Positions 53,217-61,182 of a stretch of 64,000 nucleotides of DNA are shown here, one piece after another. Under the pieces are notes generated by a model. That model was not told where the DNA came from, did not search any database, and was given only the letters and a program-made list of their open reading frames with translations. Numbering within the stretch: the stretch's first letter is position 1; each line of letters starts with the position of its first letter. The translations under genes and the position numbers were made by a program. Origin of the DNA: Chlorobiaceae bacterium (GTDB lineage Bacteria; Bacteroidota; Chlorobiia; Chlorobiales; Chlorobiaceae); contig JAAXVR010000003.1 of NCBI GenBank assembly GCA_013335405.1, positions 46,550 to 110,549 on the forward strand. Reading direction: 5' to 3'.

Positions 53217-55046
53217 ATGGATACGAAAAAGAATATCAGGAATATAGCCATTATCGCGCACGTTGATCACGGCAAGACAACGCTGGTCGATTCTATTTTT
53301 CAGAAAACGGGTGCTTTCAGGGATAACCAGCAGGTGAACGTGAGGGTGCTCGATTCGAACCCTCAGGAACGCGAGCGGGGCATCACCATATTTTCGAAGA
53401 ACGCTGCGGCAATCTATAAAGACTGCAAGATCAACATCGTCGATACACCAGGTCATGCTGATTTCGGCGGCGAAGTGGAGCGCATCCTGAAAATGGTGGA
53501 CGGCGTGCTCCTGCTCGTCGACGCATTTGAGGGACCGATGCCCCAGACAAAGTTTGTGTTGCGCAAGGCACTGGAACTTCATCTGAAGCCTATCGTCGTC
53601 ATCAACAAGATCGATCGTCCGCAGTCAGACCCTGTAAAGGTTCATGATCAGGTTCTCGACCTTTTTATCGCGCTTGGTGCCGAAGAGGAACAGCTCGACT
53701 TCCCCTATATTTTCACGTCCGCGAAAAACGGCGTGGCGAAATACAGTATGACCGATGAGGATCAGGATATGAGTCTCCTGCTCGACACGATCATCAGGGA
53801 AATTCCTCCTCCGGTAGTTGACGACGACGCCCCGTTCCAGATGCTCGTGACCACTCTCGATTACAGCGATTATATAGGCAAGATCGCGATCGGCCGGATC
53901 CAGCGCGGAAAGGTCGTTCCCGGTCAGCAGCTTGTTGTTGTCGGCCCAGAAGGGATTGCCGGCAGGGGATCGGTAACCAGACTGTTTCTCTTTGACAAGC
54001 TGCAGCGTATCGAAGAGAAGGAAGCGGGCGCAGGCGATATTGTCGCCATTGCCGGTATCGCCGAAGCGACCGTCGGTATGACCCTCGCTTCAGTCGATGC
54101 TCCCGAAGTGCTCGAATCGTTCGAGATCAGCAAGCCTACGCTTTCCATGCTCTTTTCGGTCAACGATTCTCCTTTTGCCGGACAGGAAGGCAAGGAGGTG
54201 ACGAGCCGCAAGATCCGCGATCGCCTGATGAAGGAAGTGATGACCAACGTCGCCCTCAAGGTCGAAGAGACTGACAGCGCCGATACGTTCAGGGTTTCCG
54301 GCAGGGGCGAGCTCCACCTTTCCGTGCTGATCGAAACGATGAGGCGCGAAGGGTACGAACTTTCCATTTCACGTCCCGAGGTGATCATGTACAACGATGA
54401 CGACGGTACCCTGATGGAGCCGATAGAGCATGTCACTATCGACATCCCGGAAGAGTATACCGGCGTCATCATCGAGAAAATGGGCCGCAGGAAGGCCGAA
54501 ATGACCCATATGGGCACGCTTCGCGGCGGCATGGTGCGCCTCGAGTTCGAAATACCGACCCGCGGTCTCATCGGTTACAACCTCGAATTCACCACCGACA
54601 CGAAAGGAGAGGGCATTCTCTCGCATGTTTTCCATAACTACCAGCCCTTCAAAGGCAAGTTGCCTTCAAGGGAAACAGGAGCGCTTGTCTCTGCCGAAAC
54701 GGGAATATGTGTAGCTTACGCATTGAGCAGCCTCGAGGACCGCGGTACGTTTTTCGCTTCTCCGAACACCAGGGTTTACGAAGGCATGATTGTCGGCGAG
54801 TCCACAAGGGGGCTCGATATCACCCTGAACGTCTGCAAAACGAAAAAACTCACGAATATGAGGGCATCGGGAACAGACGAATCGCTCAGGCTGACACCGG
54901 CGAAAAACCTTTCGCTGGAGCAGGCGCTCGAATTCATCAACGACGACGAGCTGCTTGAAGTGACCCCTCAGAACCTCAGGCTGCGCAAGAAGATCCTTGA
55001 CTCGAACCTTCGCGCCAAGGCTGCGAAGAAAGATAAAGTCGGATGA
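53217..55046 (+). CDS. typA: GTP-binding protein TypA/BipA
   Basis: Ribosome-associated GTPase for 50S assembly and stress adaptation, 609 residues. [17 protein letters not shown] (P-loop), [26 protein letters not shown] and VVINKIDRP form the G domain. The C-terminal [30 protein letters not shown] region is specific for TypA. It is divergent from hemX. Its stop is only 10 bp from a tRNA fragment at the edge of the accessory region, yet the protein end looks complete. Confidence 0.96.
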   Translation: MDTKKNIRNIAIIAHVDHGKTTLVDSIFQKTGAFRDNQQVNVRVLDSNPQERERGITIFSKNAAAIYKDCKINIVDTPGHADFGGEVERILKMVDGVLLLVDAFEGPMPQTKFVLRKALELHLKPIVVINKIDRPQSDPVKVHDQVLDLFIALGAEEEQLDFPYIFTSAKNGVAKYSMTDEDQDMSLLLDTIIREIPPPVVDDDAPFQMLVTTLDYSDYIGKIAIGRIQRGKVVPGQQLVVVGPEGIAGRGSVTRLFLFDKLQRIEEKEAGAGDIVAIAGIAEATVGMTLASVDAPEVLESFEISKPTLSMLFSVNDSPFAGQEGKEVTSRKIRDRLMKEVMTNVALKVEETDSADTFRVSGRGELHLSVLIETMRREGYELSISRPEVIMYNDDDGTLMEPIEHVTIDIPEEYTGVIIEKMGRRKAEMTHMGTLRGGMVRLEFEIPTRGLIGYNLEFTTDTKGEGILSHVFHNYQPFKGKLPSRETGALVSAETGICVAYALSSLEDRGTFFASPNTRVYEGMIVGESTRGLDITLNVCKTKKLTNMRASGTDESLRLTPAKNLSLEQALEFINDDELLEVTPQNLRLRKKILDSNLRAKAAKKDKVG

Positions 55047-55056
55047 GGAGAGTCTG

Positions 55057-55101
55057 ACCTTCACACGGTAGAGGTCGGAAGTTCGAATCTTCTACCGCCC
55101 A
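55057..55101 (+). pseudogene. 3' fragment of tRNA-Val(CAC), probable attachment-site copy
   Basis: The segment holds the 3' side of a tRNA: part of the anticodon stem, loop TTCACAC with anticodon CAC, GGTAG of the 3' anticodon stem, variable AGGTC, a T arm GGAAG-TTCGAAT-CTTCT and the acceptor 3' strand ACCGCCC followed by ACAC. The 5' half (D arm, 5' acceptor strand GGGCGGT) is absent: typA coding sequence stands where it would be. This is the pattern of an attachment-site repeat left by an integrated element. Confidence 0.85.
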
Positions 55102-55278
55102 CACACCCCGTAAAGCCTTTAAGAGCAACACCTTACAGGCTTTTATATTTCCCTCGAAAAGCCCAGAAAAAGCCCCATTTTCCTCGTTTTTGAGCCTTAT
55201 TCAGCGATTTTTATATTGATTTTGCGACGCATATGCGACGTGCAAAATTGAATATGAACGCGCTAGGAGGATAGAATT
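55102..55278. other. Putative attachment-site arm region
   Basis: Between the tRNA fragment and the broken integrase gene lie an inverted repeat (GTAAAGCC...GGCTTTTA, about 55,112-55,145) and a direct repeat TGCGACG at about 55,222-55,240 (GCGACGCATATGCGACGTGC). Such repeats next to an integrase gene are usual for integrase arm-binding sites. A good ribosome site AGGAGG (55265-55270) precedes the integrase GTG start. Confidence 0.5.
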
Positions 55279-56448
55279 GTGAGACTGAAGCTCAAGCACA
55301 GGGTATTGAACGCCAAGGATCGGAAAGGGTGGCATTCATTTTTCATCGAGATTTATGACAGCGGGACGCGGGTGTATGAGCCACTCAACATGGTGGCCGA
55401 CCCGAAGGACAAGGGCAAGTACAGGGCAGCCATGCAGTTTTGCCTGGATGTCATGGCTAAACGTCAAGTCGAACTCAGCAGCATTGCTGCCGGCATGAAG
55501 CCTGCCAACGAAGGGCATCGTAAAGGGGATTTCATCCTCTATTGTCAGCGGATAGCTGATAAGGTCGTCAATAAAAAGAGCCAGGAAAACTGGCAGGATG
55601 CGATAAAGAGTCTTACACGTTGCGAGACTGACGGCCTTACCTTCGGGGAGATTGACAAAGCTTGGCTCAGTGATTTCCAGTCGCATCTGCTAGAAAACTA
55701 TTCTCAGAACACGGCTCGGACCTACTCGACCAAAATCCGGCAGGCGATCGGGATGGCAGTCCGTGATGGCCACATCAAGGAAAACCCTAACGACCTGGTC
55801 AAGCAGATACAGGAGAAGGAAGGGGAGATCAAGTACCTCTACTTCGAAGAGATCATGCTCCTTGACAAGACATCGCATCGCCATAAAGGCCGAAGAGCCG
55901 CCTTCCTTTTCAACTGTTTTGTGCCGGTGCGTCCAGGGGTGATCTTGCGGTGTTGTCAGAAGCAAACATCCGCCCCTCTTCCGATGGTGGTTTCGAGGTC
56001 TATTTCCGGCAAGGGAAAAAGCAGCGGATCGAGTCGATCCCAATCGCGCAACAGGGAATGGTCTACCTCAAGCAGGCCAGGGAACTGGCCAAGGTCCGGC
56101 TGGGAAGGGAACCGAAGCCGCATGAACCGATTTTCGATATTGGCCACAAGAAATGGTATGGTACGATGCTCAAGACATGGGCCAAACGGGCTTATGAAAA
56201 GCATGGAGATGAGTTGTCGGCCGAAATCAGAACCCATTTCAGCTGGGCTTGCCAAGATTTATCTCCACACTGGGCCCGCCACCATGCTGCTCAATGTTGG
56301 TGCCGACCTTGATGCCGTGGGCGAGATCCTTGGCCATCGTGATCGTAAAACTACGATGCGCTACGCAAAAATCCAGCCGAGGACCAAGCGGAATACGATA
56401 GCCCTGATGCCGAGCATCTCAGCCGGAGACGACGATGACGACGCATGA
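55279..56448 (+). pseudogene. Tyrosine recombinase/integrase, broken by two compensating deletions
   Basis: The N-terminal arm and SAM-like domains (about residues 1-200, FLFNCF at the start of the catalytic part) read well. Near 55,930 the family sequence jumps to the -1 frame (LAVLSEANIRPSS... EPKPHEPIFDIGHKKWYGTML), which carries the catalytic H-x-x-R as HWARH at 56268-56282. At 56,283 it jumps back, to TMLLNVGADLDAVGEILGHRDRKTTMRYAKI with the nucleophile Tyr. A one-base loss and an 11-base loss between GCCAC repeats explain both shifts. The continuous 389-codon frame is therefore open but its middle is nonsense, and activity is unlikely. Confidence 0.88.
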
Positions 56449-57382
56449 TGAAGAGCAGCAAAAGTGGGAATACATCGGCCATCGGCTGATGCAATCATCA
56501 GACCTGCAAGTTCTTTGTGGCGTCACCAGAACCAGTCCTGGAGCAGAAAAGCCATTTGTCTCCAGCCTCCCTGACCATGAACTCGAAGGTATGGTCATCT
56601 TCGTCCTTGAGCGTATGCGAGAGGTTGACAAACTTGCTCAGGCCGCTGCGCAGCAGAACCCTCCCGAAGTTCCATACGAATACCGTGACCGTCGGCAGGA
56701 ATACCTGCGCTTGCAGATTCCGAAGAGCGAACGCTATCGCTCCTCCGAACTCTACAATGCCGAATTCATCAACGATCTCGATGAAGGTTTCGACACCCTC
56801 CAGGGGGTTTATGTCACGCTCAAACGGGCACTATCCTACCTTTACGAAGAGATGCAATACAGCCACGGCAGCATTCCTTCTTCATTCATGCAAGCTCTGC
56901 GGCAGACCTTTCCTGAGTATGCGGAAGTCATTGCCCAACAGGAGGCAGACAGGAAGAACGAGGGCGCTACGGTCGGTCATCCATCTTTCATCAAGTTAAA
57001 TCTCACTCCAGAGCGCCTCGCAGACCTGGTGGGTTGCTTGGAAGTGTTCTTCGACCCATCTGACCGCCCGGTACTGAAAGACTTGCTCCAGGGTCATCCT
57101 GTCGATAACAAGCTGGTATTCAATGGCAACCAGAACTGCCTCGTCGAAGTGTTTCGAAGGCTGTCATACAACGGCTTCCTTCACGAGTCCTGGACTTTTC
57201 TTCGGGACTGGCTCTGCAGACATTTTTCTTATCGTGGCAAAGAAGGTGTTGCTGATCTGAGCATGAATTCGGTCTGGGACATCCTCTCCAAAGCCAAAGG
57301 TGAGCCTACAAACAAGAGCCGTATCTGCACATTCGAGTGGCTACCATACAAGACTCAATCATCTTTGAGGAGAACCTCTTAG
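56435..57382 (+). CDS. Hypothetical protein behind the integrase
   Basis: I do not recognise this 315-residue soluble protein. Its ATG overlaps the end of the broken integrase frame by 14 bp, so it was probably cotranscribed with the integrase. The C-terminal third (LVFNGNQNCLVEVFRRLSYNGFL, then DWLCRHFSYRG and SVWDILSKAKG) follows a pattern like that of the C-terminal domain of RteC-type regulators of Bacteroidetes mobile elements; this is a loose resemblance only. The last residues (TQSSLRRTS) look like read-through of a truncated end. Confidence 0.7.
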   Translation: MTTHDEEQQKWEYIGHRLMQSSDLQVLCGVTRTSPGAEKPFVSSLPDHELEGMVIFVLERMREVDKLAQAAAQQNPPEVPYEYRDRRQEYLRLQIPKSERYRSSELYNAEFINDLDEGFDTLQGVYVTLKRALSYLYEEMQYSHGSIPSSFMQALRQTFPEYAEVIAQQEADRKNEGATVGHPSFIKLNLTPERLADLVGCLEVFFDPSDRPVLKDLLQGHPVDNKLVFNGNQNCLVEVFRRLSYNGFLHESWTFLRDWLCRHFSYRGKEGVADLSMNSVWDILSKAKGEPTNKSRICTFEWLPYKTQSSLRRTS

Positions 57383-57719
57383 TTGTAATCGATATCGCTT
57401 CTAGTGGGTGCGGATTTATAGTGTAATATATTTATCGTAATCATATGCTTCTCTGTAGTGCTCCGGCACATCGAAGTGGATAACATGACTGAAAAGGACG
57501 GGAATCAGCTTTTCAGAAATTTTGGCTTTGGGATAGGGATATTATACGGATCCGCATAATATCCAAGCATAAAATAGTGCTATATTTACAAACATAAGTA
57601 AGGGAAATGGTTATCACGTTAATAATGCGTTTTCTGAATTCTCTTATTTTTACAAAACAGAGTGTTTGGCATATCATGTTGAAACAATATAAAAATTGTT
57701 AGTTTATCGAGGAGATGGA
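57383..57719. other. A/T-rich intergenic region with two hairpins before the cassette array
   Basis: About 340 bp with no supported gene. CTGAAAAG...CTTTTCAG (57489-57496 and 57509-57516) and a larger palindrome at 57537-57564 are the visible structures. The region should hold the promoter for the RES gene. No integron integrase or clear attI site was seen. Confidence 0.5.
57537..57564. repeat. 28 bp near-perfect palindrome
   Basis: Arms GGATATTAT (57537-57545) and ATAATATCC (57556-57564) enclose CGGATCCG, itself a palindrome, so 26 of 28 bases pair and only one A/C pair fails. It may be an operator, a recombination site or a strong hairpin upstream of the RES gene. Confidence 0.8.
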
Positions 57720-59003
57720 ATGCAATGCGTTAACTGTTTCTTTAGTACTGAAAATCAGAGTGAGCTCAAACGATCAACATTTGGAATTGACCGATTCGAG
57801 CTTAGAATTGATGACTACAAGGCCAAGTATCTTGCTGGACTTTCCATACTTGTGCCTGTCGAAAAGTGTAATTGTCAATATAGGCTTGACGACCCGGACT
57901 ACCTAAAATGGACTAGTGAATTCCTGAGCCACACCAAGGCCAATACTGACTCTATCACCAAAGTCTTCGATCTGCTCCGAGAAATCTATGTCTTGTATAT
58001 TTCAAAGAGTCAAAAACACGCGGCTGATCTCTTCTGGACGTCAATTCAGTTAAATAGACTCTTGGGTCATTCCGAAAACCCTCAAGACTATTCCCAATTG
58101 TTGTTTCGGGCCCGCAAAAAATCCGCTAACTGGGATTCCTCGGACCCAAAGAACTACTTCCATATTCCTTTCAACCTTCGTCGCGACATTGCTAATCAGC
58201 GTTTTAGTGTTTCTGGGCAACCAATGCTCTATTTTGGAAACTCAATACATGCATTGGTAAAAGAACTCGACCTGAATTGCACTGATCTGGAAATTGCTGG
58301 GTTTCTGCCGAGCTTTTCGATTTTCTACTACCACAAAGTGAATGAAATCAAGAACTATCTCTTTCAAGTTCTTGTGAACTCACTTCCTGTGATATTTGCC
58401 GAAGGATCGAAGATTGATTTCTATGACAATCGGCTGGAGCCAAATGCGACAACAATAAAGAGAGACCTCCAGCGATCAATTATGACGGAGATCTTGACTT
58501 TTCCAACAAAAGACAAAGGGAGTTTTGTTGAAGAGTATGTTCTTCCACAACTCTTCACATCGCTGTTGATCGAAAATGACTACAAGGGGGTGCTATTTCC
58601 TTCTACCAAGGACTATTCGGACATCACAGGGATGCATCAATTTTCTCAATATAATCACAATCTCGCTGTTTTTGTAGACTATGATGCAACGACCGACTAC
58701 GACATGTCACTACTGAATTCATTCGATATAATCCTTTTGGATGGCACTGAGGCTTTTTCCTACTCAAGCAGCCAGGTTCTTGCTCTTCTCGAAGAAGTTG
58801 GTGAGAAGAATAGAAAATCAAATGGTTTCAACAATAACGACCACCTTTACCCCATGGTGAAGGCAAAGTTGCATATTGAATACATGGAATCGGCGGTGCT
58901 CGGTGGTCAAAAGTACTATGAGACGAAAGAAGGCAAAATTGAGTTGGAATTCTTCGCCAAACTCTCGAATATGCTGCTCGATCGAATTAAGACGAAAGTC
59001 TAA
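57720..59003 (+). CDS. RES-domain protein (putative NAD+-targeting toxin), first cassette gene
   Basis: A 427-residue protein. Its middle part shows the RES family pattern: LLFRARKK (Arg130), QRFSVSGQPMLYFGNSIHALVKEL (Arg161, Ser163, Gly166, Tyr171, Ser175, Glu182). RES toxins cleave or phosphorolyse NAD+. The N-terminus has a CxxC (Cys3, Cys6) and a helical part that may be the HEPN/RES-type N-terminal domain. The C-terminal half (about 200-427) is unassigned. ATG 57720 has GAGGAG 5 bp upstream. No Xre antitoxin gene is adjacent. The stop codon lies in an attC-like R'' box. Confidence 0.65.
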   Translation: MQCVNCFFSTENQSELKRSTFGIDRFELRIDDYKAKYLAGLSILVPVEKCNCQYRLDDPDYLKWTSEFLSHTKANTDSITKVFDLLREIYVLYISKSQKHAADLFWTSIQLNRLLGHSENPQDYSQLLFRARKKSANWDSSDPKNYFHIPFNLRRDIANQRFSVSGQPMLYFGNSIHALVKELDLNCTDLEIAGFLPSFSIFYYHKVNEIKNYLFQVLVNSLPVIFAEGSKIDFYDNRLEPNATTIKRDLQRSIMTEILTFPTKDKGSFVEEYVLPQLFTSLLIENDYKGVLFPSTKDYSDITGMHQFSQYNHNLAVFVDYDATTDYDMSLLNSFDIILLDGTEAFSYSSSQVLALLEEVGEKNRKSNGFNNNDHLYPMVKAKLHIEYMESAVLGGQKYYETKEGKIELEFFAKLSNMLLDRIKTKV

Positions 59004-59059
59004 CATCGGTTTCGAATGCTGTGATTGTTGCACAATTGCGGGTCAAGCCAGCGTTATAC
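58998..59059 (+). repeat. attC-like recombination site 1
   Basis: 62 bp with R'' GTCTAAC (58998-59004, containing the TAA of the RES gene) and R' GTTATAC (59053-59059). The two ends are imperfectly complementary: GTCTAACATCGGTTTCGA against the complement of the right end GTATAACGCTGGCTTGAC, with mismatches in the positions that differ in integron attC stems. A further copy of the right box mirrors it (GTTATACGGTATAAC, 59053-59067). Confidence 0.7.
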
Positions 59060-59093
59060 GGTATAACAGCTGTACTTGCGGGAAGTGTGAATT

Positions 59094-59621
59094 ATGGGTA
59101 ATAGTCAGATGAACGAACTTGAGAAGCATGTCTTTATCAGTGAGATCGTGATGCAGTCAAAGATTGCAGAGCGGGCGGCTAAATGCCTAGTGACTTGCGA
59201 AGATCACTTTGATCCGATCGAGATATGGAGCGCGATCCAATCGATCCTCGTCGCCGCCGCAAACGTTTCGAAGATTCTCTGGCCCCAGCGAAAGACGTCT
59301 GCAGCACGAGGCAAAATCTTGCGGACGCTACTCAGCGTCGATGACCGCAATCTGCTTTCTGATCGCAACTTAAGAAATCATTTCGAGCACTACGACGAGC
59401 GAATCGAAACGTGGTTCGAGAAAAATTGTTCAGCGGTGTATATGGATCCGAGAATCGATCCATTCGAATCCATCTGGGGACGCAACCATGCCAACCTTCA
59501 TCGTGTGTATAATCCTAAGACACAGACTCTTACATTTCGCGGCGAATTAGTGGATTTGGCTGCGATACTGAAATCGCTCGAAGAAATTCGACGTAAGTGC
59601 CGCCACCTCGCGCTACCATAG
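59094..59621 (+). CDS. HEPN-like protein, second cassette gene
   Basis: A 175-residue helical protein. RNLRNHFEHYDERIE contains the R-x4-H pattern (Arg91-His96) with Asn after the Arg, the catalytic motif of HEPN ribonuclease domains found in abortive-infection and toxin-antitoxin systems. The long helices before it (IWSAIQSILVAAANVSKILW) fit the HEPN four-helix bundle. A ribosome site (GGGAAG) precedes ATG 59094. RNase activity is inferred. Its stop (TAG) lies 2 bp before an attC-like site. Confidence 0.6.
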   Translation: MGNSQMNELEKHVFISEIVMQSKIAERAAKCLVTCEDHFDPIEIWSAIQSILVAAANVSKILWPQRKTSAARGKILRTLLSVDDRNLLSDRNLRNHFEHYDERIETWFEKNCSAVYMDPRIDPFESIWGRNHANLHRVYNPKTQTLTFRGELVDLAAILKSLEEIRRKCRHLALP

Positions 59622-59622
59622 A

Positions 59623-59722
59623 CGGTAACGCTGCATGACAAGTCGTCGTAATCGACGCGCGGAAGCGTTTTTGATATTCTCCAGCTGTTCGTGGCGCGCG
59701 CGGCTGAAATTTATCGTTAAGC
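59623..59722 (+). repeat. attC-like recombination site 2
   Basis: 100 bp with left end TAACG (R''-like CGGTAAC at 59623-59629) and right box GTTAAGC (59716-59722), which fits the R' consensus GTTRRRY. TAACG at the left is complementary to CGTTA at the right, and inner CGCGCG arms (near 59,671 and 59,694) can pair. The left box fits less well than the right. It separates the HEPN-like and UDG-like genes. Confidence 0.55.
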
Positions 59723-59739
59723 AAATAGGGGGAAGTTAT

Positions 59740-60528
59740 ATGAATATTGGCCATTTTCCGTTTGGGCAACCTGTTCTCCCGCTCATTCAGAAAGATCAAA
59801 CACCAAAACGTGTTTTTGTTTTGGGAGTGTATGCGAGTGCTGTTCACGCGCGCTGGATAGGCGAAGATGGGCGGCAAAAAATAGGTGCCGTTGCGGTTGC
59901 TTCCGAACCAGAAATATTTTGGCGTGGGAGCAAAGAATCGGCGCAAGAAATAATTTCTAAAATTCAAATGCCATGCGGTGCAGGTCGTTTGTTGCCAGCA
60001 AGTAAGCAATTAAACGGACCATCAGGAAAGGCGCTAGACGAACTTTTCCTGGCTCCATTGGGGATTTTGCGTGACGACGCATGGCTATGTGATCTTGTCC
60101 CGCATAGTTGCATGAATGAAAAACAAATTGCTGCTCTAAATCGAGAATATGATACCGCCAAAGATTCCCTAAAATTGCCGGCGTATAATTGGCCGCTTTT
60201 ACCTCGCGAATTGGCGAACATGGAACGAAGAGAAGAAATTGAGAAAGAACTAATAAAGTCAAATGCTGAAATTGTAGTAACATTGGGGGATCAGCCGTTA
60301 AAATGGTTTACACAATTTTATGGCACGTTTTCTGATTTATCAGCATATGGAGTAAATGAAGAGAGCTATGGCCGACTTCATCCATTCTTAGTCGCTGGTA
60401 AACAATTTCATCTTCTTCCTCTTGTTCATCCTCGTCAAGCTGGTCGGCTTGGGGCTCATTCTGCAAATTGGGCCTGTCTTCATGATTCATGGGTGAAAAA
60501 TCGACCAGTTAGTTTACCAATCGCCTAA
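59740..60528 (+). CDS. Uracil-DNA-glycosylase-like protein, third cassette gene
   Basis: A 262-residue protein. RVFVLGVYASAVHARW resembles the first active-site region of the UDG superfamily, DAWLCDLVPHSCMNEKQ a middle element, VVTLGDQPLKWF a conserved strand, and LPLVHPRQAGRLGAHSANW the C-terminal HP(S/R) loop that contacts DNA. No 4Fe-4S Cys set is seen. Whether it excises uracil or another base, or acts on phage DNA, is unknown. ATG 59740 follows GGGGGAAG. The stop codon lies in the R'' box of attC site 3. Confidence 0.5.
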   Translation: MNIGHFPFGQPVLPLIQKDQTPKRVFVLGVYASAVHARWIGEDGRQKIGAVAVASEPEIFWRGSKESAQEIISKIQMPCGAGRLLPASKQLNGPSGKALDELFLAPLGILRDDAWLCDLVPHSCMNEKQIAALNREYDTAKDSLKLPAYNWPLLPRELANMERREEIEKELIKSNAEIVVTLGDQPLKWFTQFYGTFSDLSAYGVNEESYGRLHPFLVAGKQFHLLPLVHPRQAGRLGAHSANWACLHDSWVKNRPVSLPIA

Positions 60529-60618
60529 CCATCTGCTCAACTGGATAACGGGTGCAATGTTCATCTTAAATTCAAATGGGTGTTTCACTGTTGACCTGTA
60601 AGCAGTCAACTGATAGGC
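60523..60618 (+). repeat. attC-like recombination site 3
   Basis: 96 bp with R'' GCCTAAC (60523-60529, containing the stop TAA of the UDG-like gene) and R' GATAGGC (60612-60618), one mismatch from the complement GTTAGGC. CTGCT (60533-60537) pairs with AGCAG (60601-60605). The centre is less clearly paired. R' shows GAT where integron R' boxes normally have GTT. Confidence 0.5.
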
Positions 60619-60636
60619 TATCAGGGATTTATTTAC

Positions 60637-61182
60637 ATGGAAAACACCTTTGCGAGAGTCCTGATGTGTCAGGATAAAAAGGAGTTGAAAAAATTATGCA
60701 AAACGCTGACGGTTGAGATCAGCGACTTTGTCGATGTTATCGCAGGCTGCAAGGCGGGAGCGTTCCACCTCAATCACGCAATGCATTTTTTTGACTATGT
60801 GCCAGAACATCTGGAAACCCGTGAAAGCGACTTTGAAATATTAGATGCGAGCCTAGAGGTGCAAGCATCCAGTGATGGGCAGAAGGCCTTTCGTCGCCTA
60901 TTTAAAACGCATGGACAGCGGCAATACAGGGTGGCGCATATGTTCTTTTCACGTGAGGTCCAGCACCCCTTCAGTGAGTGGCACATGGTCTTTTTCGAGA
61001 TGGATGAGCTCAGCAGAAGAAACAATCACTGGTGTGGGGGCTCACATATACATATCACAAATTATTTATGGCCTAACCTCTACTGCCAAGACTTGTTGGA
61101 AGCTTTTTTATCGAGAAAAGAATTCCCATCGTCTAAACTACATTTGGCCTTCAACGACCAAGAGAGGCGAGGCTATGCCTAA
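60637..61182 (+). CDS. Hypothetical protein, fourth cassette gene
   Basis: I do not recognise the function of this 181-residue protein. It is soluble, rich in His and Trp in its C-terminal half (AHMFFSREVQHPFSEWHMVFFEMDEL, NHWCGGSHIHITNYLWPNL). It resembles cassette-borne proteins of unknown function I have seen in integron arrays, but I cannot name one. The ATG at 60637 has CAGGGA upstream. The stop TAA is part of the R'' box of the following attC-like site. Confidence 0.65.
   Translation: MENTFARVLMCQDKKELKKLCKTLTVEISDFVDVIAGCKAGAFHLNHAMHFFDYVPEHLETRESDFEILDASLEVQASSDGQKAFRRLFKTHGQRQYRVAHMFFSREVQHPFSEWHMVFFEMDELSRRNNHWCGGSHIHITNYLWPNLYCQDLLEAFLSRKEFPSSKLHLAFNDQERRGYA

Noticed and set aside
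53046..53582. N-terminal extension of the HemX-like reading frame
   Set aside because: It would read through the typA promoter and start; the hydrophobic protein begins at ATG 53045.
55047..55104. Intact tRNA-Val gene after typA
   Set aside because: The D arm and 5' acceptor strand are missing; the bases there belong to the typA end.
55950..56312. Separate 120-codon gene inside the integrase region
   Set aside because: It is the displaced catalytic segment of the integrase in the -1 frame, not an independent gene.
57470..57540. A further attC-like site before the RES gene (GATAGGG at 57532)
   Set aside because: The left partner box does not match and only an 8 bp stem is present; too weak to list as a site.
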